Notes: generated from the letters alone by a model not told the origin. A DNA stretch of 64,000 nt from Flavobacterium alvei (GCF_002920895.1 NZ_PQVG01000002.1:248001-312000), one strand, 5' to 3'; shown: positions 8,490 through 19,071, counted from the first letter of the stretch. A program made the numbers and translations.

Positions 8490-9482
8490 TTGAAAACAAG
8501 AATTGCTATAAATGGTTTTGGAAGAATTGGGCGAAATTTATTTCGCTTGCTTTTGAACCATCCTACCCTAGAAGTTGTTGCCATTAATGACATTGCCGAC
8601 AAAAAAACAATGGCGCATTTAATCAAATATGACAGCATTCACGGGGTTTTGCCATCGATTGTTTCTTCTGATGAAAAAGGAATTATCGTGGGAGGAAAAC
8701 ATTATCTTTTTTTCCACGAGAAAAGCATTTCTAAGCTCGATTGGAAATCTGCCAACATTGATGTTGTTGTAGAATCGACTGGAAAATATAAAACTTTCGA
8801 CGAAATTAACGCTCATATTTTGGCTGGAGCCCAAAAAGTTATTCTTTCTGCCCCTTCAGAGGTCGATACTATTAAAACAGTGGTTTTGGGTGTCAACGAA
8901 CATATTTTGGACGGAACTGAAACAATCATTTCAAATGCTAGCTGTACGACCAACAACGCCGCTCCAATGATGAAAATCATCAACGAACTTTGCGGAATAG
9001 AACAAGCTTACATTACCACCATTCATTCTTATACAACTGACCAAAGTTTGCATGATCAACCGCACAAAGATTTACGTCGAGCTCGTGGTGCAAGTCAATC
9101 TATTGTTCCAACAACTACTGGTGCTGCCAAGGCTTTGACAAAAATTTTTCCAGAATTTGAAGGTAAAATTGGGGGTTGCGGTATTCGTGTTCCCGTTCCA
9201 GATGGCTCGTTGACTGATATTACATTCAACGTAAAACGTGCCGTAAGCATCGAGGAAATCAATGCCGCTTTCAAACTTGCTTCTGAAACGAATTTGAAAG
9301 GTATTTTGGCTTATACCGAAGACCCTATTGTTTCGGTGGATATTATTGGCAACAGAAATTCTTGCTTGTTTGATGCTCAATTAACATCGGTTATTGATAA
9401 AATGGTGAAAGTAGTGGGTTGGTATGACAACGAAATTGGATATTCTTCCAGAATTATTGATTTAATTATTTTAACTACTTAA
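8490..9482 (+). CDS. gap: Glyceraldehyde-3-phosphate dehydrogenase, type I
   Basis: A 330-residue NAD-dependent GAPDH, oxidising glyceraldehyde 3-phosphate to 1,3-bisphosphoglycerate in glycolysis or the reverse in gluconeogenesis. Visible are the Rossmann motif INGFGRIGR (7-15), Asp34 after the second strand (suggesting NAD preference), catalytic Cys152 in SNASCTTN, catalytic His179 in TTIHSYT, and the C-terminal WYDNEIGYS. The start is TTG at 8490, immediately before KTRIAINGFG; no ATG is available there. Flavobacteria often carry two gap genes, so this may not be the only one. The preceding hairpin could limit read-through from lipA. Confidence 0.94.
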   Translation: MKTRIAINGFGRIGRNLFRLLLNHPTLEVVAINDIADKKTMAHLIKYDSIHGVLPSIVSSDEKGIIVGGKHYLFFHEKSISKLDWKSANIDVVVESTGKYKTFDEINAHILAGAQKVILSAPSEVDTIKTVVLGVNEHILDGTETIISNASCTTNNAAPMMKIINELCGIEQAYITTIHSYTTDQSLHDQPHKDLRRARGASQSIVPTTTGAAKALTKIFPEFEGKIGGCGIRVPVPDGSLTDITFNVKRAVSIEEINAAFKLASETNLKGILAYTEDPIVSVDIIGNRNSCLFDAQLTSVIDKMVKVVGWYDNEIGYSSRIIDLIILTT

Positions 9483-9532
9483 AAAATAATTCAATACCTT
9501 TACCCACTTCATAAGGAAATCTCAAATGTCGG

Positions 9533-11707
9533 ATGAAATCAATTCTATTTTTTTTCTTATTCGTTAGTATCTTTTCATTTTCTCAAAAGAAAAAACCGGT
9601 TGAAAAGATCGATAGCATTGCCTATTACAACAATTTGCGTGATGTAAATGTAAAAGCAAATAAATATAAGGATGCACTTCATTACACCCAAAAAGCAATT
9701 CAGTATTCTAAAATTAACCACAACACTGATGCCTTAATAAATGAGAATTTCAGCTTAGGAAAATTGTATTATGATGTCAAAAAATATGATGATGCGTTAA
9801 AATATTTCAACAATTGTCTTTCATTATCTAAAACAATTACCCCAAATTCTTTGCAAGCAACATCCTATTATTACTTAGGAATGTGCTTTATGCAAAAAAG
9901 AAGTTATACCAATGCCAAATATAATTTTGACCAAGCCGAATCACTATACAATACCCTAGAAATTATTGATCATGCTGATTTAATTAACCTTCAGCGAGGT
10001 ATCATTTACAAATCAGATAAGAAATATGATTTGGCTTCTACACTTTTTAATCAAATAATGGTCAAACCTGATAGTCCATCTATTTTAGATAGCAAATCTG
10101 AGGCTCTTTATCAAATTGGAACTATAGAAATGGCTCAAAATAGAAATAATTTGGCATTGACTTATTTCAATAAAGCTTTGGCATTAAATTCTAAAAGCAA
10201 AAATCTAGAACAAAAATCAGCTATTTTACTTGCCTTAAGTACGGTTTATGAAAAAATGCTGGATCGAAATAGTGCTTACTCTTATTTGAAACAGCACACC
10301 AATTTAAAAGAAAGTATATCAATTATAGACAATGAAAAACTTGGAGTGGATGATTATGAAAACTTCAAGGAATCGGAACGTTTAAAAGAAATAAAACAAA
10401 TAAATGAAGAAGCCAAACAGCAAGAAAAGGCATCTAAGTTTTCCAAACTGATTAGTATTCTTGCTATTGCATTAATATCGATTTTGTCATTATTGAGTTT
10501 GTCATTATACAAAAACAATATCATTAGAACTCAATCTAATAAATTATTAGAAGAGAAAAATAAAGAACTCATTATTGCTAAAGAAAAAGTAGAAAAAGCA
10601 TCCAATGCCAGATCTGAATTCTTATCTACTGTAAGTCACGAACTTAGAACACCTTTGAATGCCATTAACGGTATTACTCACCTTTTATTAGAAGAGAATC
10701 CTAAGAAATCTCAAATGCAATATTTAGAATCTTTGCAGTATTCAGGGAATTATCTAACTAAATTTATCAATGATATTTTAGAAATCAACAAAATTGACTC
10801 GAGTAAAATACAAATCGAGCATATCAATTTTAACCTTAAACAATTAGTTGAAAATATACAAAGCTCATTGAAAGAGTTAGCTGTCGAAAACGACAATAGC
10901 TTTAATTTCAATATCGATTGTGAAATCCCCAATTATTTAATTGGTGACCCCACAAAATTATCTCAGATTTTAATGAATTTGATTAATAATGCCTTAAAAT
11001 TTACTCATGATGGAGAGGTAACTGTGACCACAAAATTAGTTTCTGTTCGGGATAAAAAAGCATTTGTTTACTTTGAAGTGAAAGACAATGGTATTGGAAT
11101 TCCTGAAGATAAATTCGAAAGTGTGTTCGACAGTTTTTCGCAAGGATCAATAGATATTAACCGAAAATACGGAGGAACAGGTCTGGGACTAACTATTGTA
11201 AGGAAACTAGTTCGATTATTAGGTGGAAAAATAAATCTTGAAAGTAAAGTAAATGAAGGCTCCACATTTAGTTTCGAATTACCATTCAAAATTTCTAAAA
11301 GGGTTCAAGATACTGACAAAAAAGAAACTACAATTGACACTATAGCCTTTGTAAACAAAAAAATATTGGTAGTCGAAGACAATAAAATTAATCAAATGAT
11401 TACCAAAAAAATGCTGAACAACAAAGGCATTGAATGTGAGATAATTGACAATGGAGAAGAAGCGATAGAAGCCTGCAAAACAAACCAATATGATTTAATT
11501 TTAATGGACGTTCATCTTCCTGGAATAAATGGAACAATTGCCACCCAAGAAATAAGAAAATTTGACACCAAAACTCCTGTAATAGCACTCACAGCAATTT
11601 CGTTGAATGAAAACAGAGAAATGCTTTTGTCCTACGGAATGAATGATGTCATTACAAAACCCTTTGTACCTGAAGATTTCTATATTGCTATTGCAAAATA
11701 TATTTAA
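9533..11707 (+). CDS. TPR-containing hybrid histidine kinase
   Basis: A 724-residue membrane sensor kinase. Signal peptide or anchor at 1-18, a periplasmic TPR array (~25-250), a transmembrane helix (~303-323), a coiled coil, then HisKA with phospho-acceptor His369 in SHELRTPLNA. An HATPase domain follows (N-box NLINNALKFT, G-boxes DNGIGIP and GGTGLGL), then a receiver domain (~605-724) with phospho-acceptor Asp659 in LILMDVHLPG and the conserved KP pair in VITKPF. All phosphorelay residues are present. No output domain is fused, so the receiver probably passes phosphate to an unlinked regulator or tunes the kinase. The ligand is unknown. It ends 4 bp before the convergent PNP gene. Confidence 0.92.
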   Translation: MKSILFFFLFVSIFSFSQKKKPVEKIDSIAYYNNLRDVNVKANKYKDALHYTQKAIQYSKINHNTDALINENFSLGKLYYDVKKYDDALKYFNNCLSLSKTITPNSLQATSYYYLGMCFMQKRSYTNAKYNFDQAESLYNTLEIIDHADLINLQRGIIYKSDKKYDLASTLFNQIMVKPDSPSILDSKSEALYQIGTIEMAQNRNNLALTYFNKALALNSKSKNLEQKSAILLALSTVYEKMLDRNSAYSYLKQHTNLKESISIIDNEKLGVDDYENFKESERLKEIKQINEEAKQQEKASKFSKLISILAIALISILSLLSLSLYKNNIIRTQSNKLLEEKNKELIIAKEKVEKASNARSEFLSTVSHELRTPLNAINGITHLLLEENPKKSQMQYLESLQYSGNYLTKFINDILEINKIDSSKIQIEHINFNLKQLVENIQSSLKELAVENDNSFNFNIDCEIPNYLIGDPTKLSQILMNLINNALKFTHDGEVTVTTKLVSVRDKKAFVYFEVKDNGIGIPEDKFESVFDSFSQGSIDINRKYGGTGLGLTIVRKLVRLLGGKINLESKVNEGSTFSFELPFKISKRVQDTDKKETTIDTIAFVNKKILVVEDNKINQMITKKMLNNKGIECEIIDNGEEAIEACKTNQYDLILMDVHLPGINGTIATQEIRKFDTKTPVIALTAISLNENREMLLSYGMNDVITKPFVPEDFYIAIAKYI

Positions 11708-11711
11708 GCTT

Positions 11712-12524
11712 CTAATAATTTAAAATCAATTCTTTAATCAAACTTCTCACGTTAGGTTCGGCTTTTTTAGCCGCTTCAAGAACCTCATCGTGCGAAACAG
11801 TTTCTATATTTTCCTCATTGCCCATATCAGTAATTACAGATAGTCCAAAACACTCCATATCCATATGACGAGCGACAATTATCTCAGGAACAGTGGACAT
11901 TCCCACACAATCTGCTCCAAGAATTTTGACCATTTTATATTCGGCAAGCGTTTCAAATGTTGGCCCTTGAAGTCCAAGATAGATTCCATCGTGAACTGTA
12001 ATATTAAGATTTTTAGCTAATGCTTTAGCCACAGCAATCATATTAATAGAAAAAGGTTCACTCATATTTAAAAAACGAGGGCCAAATCGTTCGTCATTTT
12101 TACCACGCAAAGGATGTTCCGGCATCATATTGATTTGATCTTTTAAAATTACAATAGACCCCACTTCGTAATTAGGATTTACACCTCCCGAAGCATTAGA
12201 AACAATTAATTTTTCGACTCCTAAATATTTCATTACACGAACCGGAAAAGTAACTTCTTTCATCGAATAGCCTTCATAAAAATGAAAACGACCTTGCATA
12301 GCAACCACTTTTTTGTTGCCAATAGTTCCAAAAACCAAAGCTCCTTTGTGTCCATGAACTGTCGAAACTGGAAAATTTGGAATTTCGCCATAAGGCAAAG
12401 TAAATTCTATTGCAATATCATCTGTAAAACTCCCCAATCCTGAACCCAAAATCACACCATATTCTGGATTGAAATTGGTTTTTTCTTTTATAAAACTAAC
12501 CGTTTCTTGTACTTGTTCCCACAT
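11712..12524 (-). CDS. Purine-nucleoside phosphorylase, trimeric family
   Basis: A 270-residue enzyme of the PNP/MTAP family, which splits purine nucleosides with phosphate. Conserved segments are GVILGSGLGS (phosphate loop), HGHKGALVFG, GRFHFYEGYS, SNASGGVNP, the base-pocket Glu195 in GPTFETLAEY, and GMSTVPEIIVARH. The position that is Asn243 in human PNP (ITN) is Asp233 here (VITD), which may broaden specificity towards 6-aminopurines. The length is typical. It has its own -7 box and is convergent with the TPR kinase gene. Confidence 0.93.
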   Translation of the reverse strand: MWEQVQETVSFIKEKTNFNPEYGVILGSGLGSFTDDIAIEFTLPYGEIPNFPVSTVHGHKGALVFGTIGNKKVVAMQGRFHFYEGYSMKEVTFPVRVMKYLGVEKLIVSNASGGVNPNYEVGSIVILKDQINMMPEHPLRGKNDERFGPRFLNMSEPFSINMIAVAKALAKNLNITVHDGIYLGLQGPTFETLAEYKMVKILGADCVGMSTVPEIIVARHMDMECFGLSVITDMGNEENIETVSHDEVLEAAKKAEPNVRSLIKELILNY

Positions 12525-12558
12525 AATTTAGATTCTTTAATTTCAAAACTTAATCAGT

Positions 12559-12566
12559 CAAATGTA
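12559..12566 (-). promoter_or_regulatory. -7 box for the PNP gene
   Basis: Reads TACATTTG on the reverse strand, a perfect TAnnTTTG match about 35 bp upstream of the ATG at 12524. Confidence 0.5.
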
Positions 12567-12668
12567 AAAATAAATTGGCATTAAAATCGAAATAAATCAA
12601 ATAAAAAAGGTTTTAAAACTGCACTATTTTTCAACTCAAAAAGCTTATAAATAATACACTTTTGAATG

Positions 12669-15600
12669 TTATTCTTGTTTTTGTTTCAAGTAATCCGAAG
12701 GAGCAATTTTGTAGTATTCTTTGAAACAAGTACTAAAATACCCCGCATCATTAAACCCAACTTTATAAGCAATACCAGCAATATCGGTTTCGCCTGCATC
12801 TAGAAATTGTTTGGCTCTTTTGATGCGCATTTCTCTAACAAATTCTACAGGAGTCATATTGGTCAAACTTTTAAATTTTCTGTTGAATGTGACTCTGGAA
12901 ATACTCAAGCTGTTGGAGATTACATCAATGTTGAATTTTGGATTGGTCAAATTGTTTTCTACAATCGCAATGCTATCTTTTAGAAATTGTTCGTCCTTGG
13001 TTGTAATGATTATTTCACTTGGTTCTAAAGCCATTGTTTTGACATTCGCTTGCAAGTTTTCAAAAATTTTCTTCCTCTGCTTAATTAAATTTTCGATAGA
13101 AGCCAATAAAAAATCGGTGTCGAAAGGCTTGGTAATATAATAATCAGCTCCATAATTCAAGCCTTCAATTTTGCTTTCGACAGATGATTTTGCCGTTAAT
13201 AAAACCACTGGAATATGGCTAGTTTCCTCTGAATTTTTAAGCGCATCCAACAACTCAATGCCATCCATTTCGGGCATCATAATATCACTCAAAATCAAAT
13301 CGGGCAGTTTTTTTGTGGCTATTTCTAAACCTACTTTTCCGTTTTCGGCTTCTATTATTCGATAAAAACATTGCAACTGACTTTTCAAAAATTTTCTCAA
13401 TTCATTGTTGTCTTCTACAATTAAAACCAATGGAAGATTAGTGTCGTTTTCGACTGCTACATTTTCATTGTTTTGAGCAATAACAAGAGGTTGTTTTTGA
13501 TTTTTTTGAGCTACCGACGCTATAGTATTCGAATGACTTTGAAGCAATTCATTGTTTAAATCGATTGTTATAGCAACGGTGAGACCGCCATCTGTATTAT
13601 TTACAGCATAAATAGATCCTTGATGCAACTGAACATATTCTTTGCAAAGTGCCAATCCAATTCCGGTTCCTACATTCTTATTTTTACCCGTGTTGGTTTC
13701 ATAATAAAGTTTGAAAATGTCTTCCAATTTATTTTCATCCACACCCGTTCCTTGATCGGCAACATATATTTTTAAAAAATTGTCTTTTTCTAAAGCAAGT
13801 TCTACTGTAATGACGCTATCATTTGGAGAGAATTTAAGGGCATTAGACAACAAATTATAGATTACAATATCCATTTTTTCCTTGTCGAGATTGGCATTTA
13901 TGCTTCCAAAATTAGATTTTGTTTGAATTTTAATATTTTTTTCGTGTGCAATATGTACAAACAAAGTTATGGTTTCATTGATAAAAGTAACCATTTCAAT
14001 AGGTGCGATATGAAGCTCTTCGTTGCCACTTTGTACTTTTCTAAAATCGAGTAATTGATTAACAAAACGAACTAATCTATCGGCATTTTTTCGGACGGTT
14101 TCGATGTATTCGTTTCCTAAAGGACTTAGATTTTCGTTTTTAGCGATTTCTTCAATTGGATTCACAATTAGCGTAAGCGGTGTTCTTAATTCGTGTGAAA
14201 TATTGGTAAAAAAACTCAATTTCAACTCGGTCATTTGATGTTCTACCACTACTTTATTTCGCAATTGAATCATCGAATACACAATTCTTCTGGACATTTC
14301 TAGCAATGCAAAAAAGATAATGGCGTATAAAAAATAAGCCCAATTGGTTTTCCAAAACGGAGGAGTAATGGTAAAAGACAGCTTTTTTTGAGGGACATTA
14401 GTGTATAAATCGGTATTCAAACATTTTACTTCAAACTCATAATCGCCAGGATCTAAATTGGTGAATGTTGCTTTTTTCTGGTTTTTCACCTGATGCCAAG
14501 TATCTTCTAATCCCTTTAAACGGTAGGCATAAAGTTGTTTATTATTCGATCTATAATCTAAAACGGTGTAATAAATACTGATGGTATTGTGTTGGTAATC
14601 CAATTCAATATTGTTGTCATAATTGATATCTTGTTTTAAAGGAAATTCAGCCGACTTTACATTCGAAATTTTATTATTGACTTCAAAATTGGTAAAAACC
14701 ATTTGAGTTGTACTTTTTTGATTTTTAATGGTTTGAGGGTTGAAATTTAAATACCCAATTTTACAACCAAAAATCAAATTGCCATTTTGTAATTTTAAAC
14801 TAGATGCCTCAGAAAATCTGGTTTTAAGCAAACCGTCATAAGTATCGTAATTTCTAAAAGTTTGATGTTTTATATTAAATTTTGAAATACCGTTTTCAGT
14901 GGCCAACCATAAATTCTTCTCGTCATCTTCTACCATACTCAAGATAAAATCGCTAGGCAAGCCATTTTCTTTAGTAAAGTTTTTAAATTTTAATTGGTTG
15001 TTTTGGGTTTCCATTGCCAAATTAAGGCCGCCACCCGCTGTAGAAAGCCAGATTTTGTCTTCGGAATCTTTGCATATAAACAATACATCGTTACTGTTCA
15101 AGCTCGATTTGTCGGTAGCACTTTTTACATATCTTGAAAATTTTATTTGATTGGGATTGTACGAATCTGGATTAAAAGTTACTAATCCGTTTGTAGTGGC
15201 TACCCAAATTTGACCTTTATACCCTTCAGACAAATACCTAACTTTGCTTGATTCCTCGAAAGGATAATTTTTGAAATGGTGCGTAAAACTAATTTTACCT
15301 TGATTTTCTTCTACTAAATTAATTCCATTGTCATAAGTTCCTATCCAAATTCTTCCTTTTTTATCTTCTAAAACGGAATAGATCAAATCGCTACTGATGC
15401 TTTTTGGGTTGTTTTTATCCGCTTTGAATTGTTGCAAACTGTATTGAGAATGTTGCACATTGACAGGAGTTGCTTTGTACAAACCATTCCCTTTTGTGCC
15501 TAACCAAATAGCGCCTTTTGCATCTTCGATAATGGTGTATATTAAACCAATATTTTCAACTTTAAAATTGATAAACAGGTTTTTTAATTCCTGATTATTT

Positions 15601-17015
15601 TGAAAAACTTTTAATTCACCTGCTTTTGATGCCATCCACAATCTATCGGAGCGATCGCTATAAACGGCTCTAATTTCATTTTCCAATCGGCTTTTGGGAT
15701 CAGGGACTAAAAGTTGTTGTTGAAAACTATTCTTTTGAAGAATAATTTTATTGATTCCTCCGTCATTAGTACTCATCCAAAGAATCCCTGACGGGTCAAA
15801 ATAGTGGCTGGAAACCGTATTTGAAAATTTTTGATTTTCATCTCCAGGTTTGTTAAAGAAGTAATCAAATGCATTGGTTTTAGGGTTGTAATGACCAAAA
15901 CCACCTCCTTTTAATTTTACCCAAACTCTATTGAAATTGTCTTCAAAAATGCCGTAACTATTTTTGAGTTGCACTATGGATACATCGGTTTTTTGAGAAA
16001 AAGATTGACTTTTTTTTGTTTTTAAATCAATCATTAAAACACCATTTTTATTAGGCTCACCCCATATCAAACCGCTTTTATCTTGATACAATTTGAAAAT
16101 GGCAGCGTCAGCAACTTTAAGAATCGAAGTCGTTTTTAAGGTTTTCAGATTAAAAGTTATCAGTTCTCCTTCAGCAGTGGACAACAACAAGGCGTTTTCA
16201 TTTCTTAATTTGATTATCGAATTAATACTTGTTTTGGCTAATATTATTTTTGAATATTTTTTATGAGTTGGATTGTACCTAATTAATTCGCCTGCATTAG
16301 TACCAAACCAAAATAGATTACTATCTATTAAAAAAGAGTTTAGATTGCTATTTTTAAGAATGCTTACACTTTTATACTCCTTATTTTTAGATAAAAAAAC
16401 ACAATCTAATCCTTTGTCAGAACCTACCCAAAACCTATTGTTGCTATCTAGAAATACAAAATTTGATTTATTAGAGGTCATTGAAAAATTGGCTTTTAAA
16501 CCTTGTCCGAAATGAGTAATTATAATTTGACTATTGTCTTTTTTTTGAGCTAGATATATTCCTTTTTCAGTTGTTGTTAGCCAAACATTCCCATTAGAAT
16601 CTGGAAAAATAGCTCTAAATTCAATTTTATTAGTCCCCAAAAGTGTAGCTATCGAAAGAAATTTTTCTGTTTTTTTATCGAATCTATAAATTTGATTATC
16701 ATAGGCTTTTAGCCAAATAAATCCATAGGCATCTTCTTTAATTTCATCAATACGATTATTTCCTAAACTACTATTATCGCCAGCAATTGCTTTGTAAGTA
16801 ATGAAGTTTTTACCATCAAATCGATTAATACCATCCCAGGTGGCGAACCACATAAAACCATCTTTCCCCTTGATTATATCTCGAATAACATCGTGCGAAA
16901 GCCCATCCTCGGTAGAATAATTTTCGATTTTGCATTTTATTTGAGCTAAAACTTCATTAGTTGAAGTAAGAACTAAAAGTGCCAATAAAAATATAAGGAA
17001 TAGTTTTTTTTTCAT
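12669..17015 (-). CDS. Hybrid two-component system (HTCS) regulator
   Basis: A 1448-residue one-protein two-component system of the type that controls polysaccharide loci in Bacteroidota. Signal peptide 1-24, then about fourteen propeller repeats of the Reg_prop kind (recurrent GxIWxGTxxxGL words such as KGAIWLGTKGNGLYK), forming the periplasmic sugar sensor. Then come a Y_Y_Y domain (~800-875), a transmembrane helix (~893-912), HisKA with His941 in ISHELRTPLTL, an HATPase, a receiver with Asp1244 in LILSDIMMPEMDG, and a C-terminal AraC-type helix-turn-helix (~1365-1448). It lies just downstream of the pectin-esterase operon, from which a strong hairpin terminator separates it, so it is probably transcribed independently. 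It is likely to sense a pectin-derived oligosaccharide; the ligand is inferred from context only. Confidence 0.95.
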   Translation of the reverse strand: MKKKLFLIFLLALLVLTSTNEVLAQIKCKIENYSTEDGLSHDVIRDIIKGKDGFMWFATWDGINRFDGKNFITYKAIAGDNSSLGNNRIDEIKEDAYGFIWLKAYDNQIYRFDKKTEKFLSIATLLGTNKIEFRAIFPDSNGNVWLTTTEKGIYLAQKKDNSQIIITHFGQGLKANFSMTSNKSNFVFLDSNNRFWVGSDKGLDCVFLSKNKEYKSVSILKNSNLNSFLIDSNLFWFGTNAGELIRYNPTHKKYSKIILAKTSINSIIKLRNENALLLSTAEGELITFNLKTLKTTSILKVADAAIFKLYQDKSGLIWGEPNKNGVLMIDLKTKKSQSFSQKTDVSIVQLKNSYGIFEDNFNRVWVKLKGGGFGHYNPKTNAFDYFFNKPGDENQKFSNTVSSHYFDPSGILWMSTNDGGINKIILQKNSFQQQLLVPDPKSRLENEIRAVYSDRSDRLWMASKAGELKVFQNNQELKNLFINFKVENIGLIYTIIEDAKGAIWLGTKGNGLYKATPVNVQHSQYSLQQFKADKNNPKSISSDLIYSVLEDKKGRIWIGTYDNGINLVEENQGKISFTHHFKNYPFEESSKVRYLSEGYKGQIWVATTNGLVTFNPDSYNPNQIKFSRYVKSATDKSSLNSNDVLFICKDSEDKIWLSTAGGGLNLAMETQNNQLKFKNFTKENGLPSDFILSMVEDDEKNLWLATENGISKFNIKHQTFRNYDTYDGLLKTRFSEASSLKLQNGNLIFGCKIGYLNFNPQTIKNQKSTTQMVFTNFEVNNKISNVKSAEFPLKQDINYDNNIELDYQHNTISIYYTVLDYRSNNKQLYAYRLKGLEDTWHQVKNQKKATFTNLDPGDYEFEVKCLNTDLYTNVPQKKLSFTITPPFWKTNWAYFLYAIIFFALLEMSRRIVYSMIQLRNKVVVEHQMTELKLSFFTNISHELRTPLTLIVNPIEEIAKNENLSPLGNEYIETVRKNADRLVRFVNQLLDFRKVQSGNEELHIAPIEMVTFINETITLFVHIAHEKNIKIQTKSNFGSINANLDKEKMDIVIYNLLSNALKFSPNDSVITVELALEKDNFLKIYVADQGTGVDENKLEDIFKLYYETNTGKNKNVGTGIGLALCKEYVQLHQGSIYAVNNTDGGLTVAITIDLNNELLQSHSNTIASVAQKNQKQPLVIAQNNENVAVENDTNLPLVLIVEDNNELRKFLKSQLQCFYRIIEAENGKVGLEIATKKLPDLILSDIMMPEMDGIELLDALKNSEETSHIPVVLLTAKSSVESKIEGLNYGADYYITKPFDTDFLLASIENLIKQRKKIFENLQANVKTMALEPSEIIITTKDEQFLKDSIAIVENNLTNPKFNIDVISNSLSISRVTFNRKFKSLTNMTPVEFVREMRIKRAKQFLDAGETDIAGIAYKVGFNDAGYFSTCFKEYYKIAPSDYLKQKQE

Positions 17016-17060
17016 TTAGAAATTCTGTTTTTATTATAAATATAAAACAACCAACTTATA

Positions 17061-17098
17061 AAACAAAAACACTTGCAAAAATAAAATTGCAAGTGTTT
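17061..17098 (-). terminator. Terminator of the pectin-esterase operon
   Basis: Perfect 12-bp inverted repeat (17067-17078 with 17087-17098) and an 8-nt loop, followed on the reverse strand by a T-rich run. It sits after the last esterase gene and before the HTCS start, so it separates regulator from operon. Confidence 0.82.
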
Positions 17099-17129
17099 GA
17101 AAAATAATTTGGTATAGAATAAACCTAAT

Positions 17130-19070
17130 TTAAGGTATGATAAATTTTGTTGTATTTGTGCCTTCTTGCGATTCAATTTTACCAATATAAAGACCTGCTG
17201 TTTTAGGTGCTGGAATTGCATTAGCATTAATTGATGATTTTAAAACCAATTTCCCTGTTAAGTCATAAATTGAAATTTTGCTGTTTTCGGGAGCTTTGCT
17301 TATCTTAATAAAACCATTTTCGACAGTCAAAATCATTTTGTTTTCTGAAAACTGATTTACAGATAAACTAGATGCTGGAAGCGCTACTCCGTGAATTTTC
17401 ATATCTGCAAGACAAATTGTTTTACCAGTTGCGGATCCATTATACCAAGGATAAACACGTACTTTTAATGTTTCACCTGCAACAAGTTTAAGTACAGGAA
17501 TCTTTGAAACAGCATTCATAGTATTGGCAACCATACTCTGAAACTCCCCAGCTACATAAGTGGTAACAAAATCGTCTTTTGAATACGAAATACGACAACG
17601 CATGCCGTTACCACCAGCTCCACCAATGTATAGACTAATTAAATCAATATTTAAATCAGTTCCTACGGCTGGTTTAATTCCAAATTGGATATAGCGAGTG
17701 GATACCTCATCAATTTCGCCAGCAGGCCAAGTTCCTCCTTCAATTACATTTCTTTGTGTTTTTCTAGTAGTATCATACCCGCTTCCCGCAGGCCATACTG
17801 TAGAAGTACCATTTGGAGCTGCATAACTCTGAAGAGTCATACCACTATAAGATTGATCAACAACAGTGGCTGGACCAACTAAAACGGGAGTGTTATTTGT
17901 GATTAATGGCCATAAAAGACTAACTTCAGTTCCACCAGTTAGGGTAATAAAATTAGCCGTCAGTGGCACAGTTTTGGTTACTGCTCCATTAGTTACAGTA
18001 AGTGTACCTGTATTAGTTCCACCAACAGATTGGGTTACTGAAATATAAAACTTTGTAAAAGCCAGACTTCCTGTTGTATAATTCATAGTGATTGAAGAAG
18101 CAAAAGTATCTGTTTTATTGGCTGCAATTTGGAAACCATTATCAACCGATAGGGTAAATGTTCCTGAAGCTGGAACCAAGTCAAAACCCGTAATAGTTAC
18201 TTCTTTAGTAAGTGTTTGACCTGTATAAGCATCTCCAAAATCGCAACTGGTTGGATTAATCAAAACATCGGTTGATGTGTTTATGTAAGGAGCAAGAATT
18301 CCTTGTTTGTACATCTCTTGAGCACACAATCTGGCTACTAAAGTTCCGCCTAAAGCAATAGGATGGGTTGAATCTGCAGAAGTAAAAAGTTGAGCTGTAC
18401 AAGCGGCATCGCCATAAGATTCAAAAAGGGTCTTTGTCAAAGCGGTTAAGTCAATAAATTTCACATTCATTTCTGTAGCAACTTCTTGCATTGCAAAACT
18501 GTAGTCATACGTATTATCAGTTGCTGGAACACCAAAATCATCTCCTAAATCGTGTTGTCCTTTGCGAGTTATAGTAGCACCGCTAAAATATTTTCGACAC
18601 ATTGCAGAGGCCAAAAGCGGTGTAGCTCCTAAGGCACGTGTTTCATTTACATATTTTCGTAGATAATCTTTATAAGTTCCTTGTGCAGTTGTACCTCGAT
18701 AATCAGTACCATTTATGGGATTTGCGGGATCGGTTCCTCCGTCAAGTCCACCGTTTTTTTCATCATTATGTGCAAATTGAATCAAGACATAATCCCCAAC
18801 TTTAATTTGCTGTTTTACAGTTGTCCAATAAGGAGCTTCCATATAAAAACTCTTGCTGCTAGCACCACTTTTTGCACGATCATTGACAACAACACCTGAA
18901 TTGAAAAATTGCGGTAACATCATTCCCCAGCCTCTTATATCGGACACATTTGGGTCATATATAGCTTGAGTAGAATCGCCAATGGTATGCAATGTAATTT
19001 GCGCATTCGCAGAAATAATACTGCAAAAAACAAATGCTGTTAAAAATAATTTTGCGACTGTTTTTTTCAT
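17130..19070 (-). CDS. CE12-like rhamnogalacturonan acetylesterase with T9SS domain
   Basis: A 646-residue exported SGNH esterase. The start is ATG at 19070: it gives a proper signal peptide (KKTVAKLFLTAFVFCS to ANAQ) and lies one base after the upstream stop codon, implying translational coupling. Residues ~25-270 form an SGNH hydrolase: block I GDSTQAIYD with the nucleophile Ser, block II near RAKSGASSKSF, block III QFAHND, and the catalytic DxxH in DSTHPIALGG. An Ig-like segment (~275-380) follows, then a beta-sandwich (~400-550) and a type A T9SS sorting domain ending TTKFIIP. CE12 enzymes remove acetyl groups from rhamnogalacturonan I or xylan. The surface location and pectin context support rhamnogalacturonan. 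Confidence 0.88.
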   Translation of the reverse strand: MKKTVAKLFLTAFVFCSIISANAQITLHTIGDSTQAIYDPNVSDIRGWGMMLPQFFNSGVVVNDRAKSGASSKSFYMEAPYWTTVKQQIKVGDYVLIQFAHNDEKNGGLDGGTDPANPINGTDYRGTTAQGTYKDYLRKYVNETRALGATPLLASAMCRKYFSGATITRKGQHDLGDDFGVPATDNTYDYSFAMQEVATEMNVKFIDLTALTKTLFESYGDAACTAQLFTSADSTHPIALGGTLVARLCAQEMYKQGILAPYINTSTDVLINPTSCDFGDAYTGQTLTKEVTITGFDLVPASGTFTLSVDNGFQIAANKTDTFASSITMNYTTGSLAFTKFYISVTQSVGGTNTGTLTVTNGAVTKTVPLTANFITLTGGTEVSLLWPLITNNTPVLVGPATVVDQSYSGMTLQSYAAPNGTSTVWPAGSGYDTTRKTQRNVIEGGTWPAGEIDEVSTRYIQFGIKPAVGTDLNIDLISLYIGGAGGNGMRCRISYSKDDFVTTYVAGEFQSMVANTMNAVSKIPVLKLVAGETLKVRVYPWYNGSATGKTICLADMKIHGVALPASSLSVNQFSENKMILTVENGFIKISKAPENSKISIYDLTGKLVLKSSINANAIPAPKTAGLYIGKIESQEGTNTTKFIIP

Positions 19071-19071
19071 T

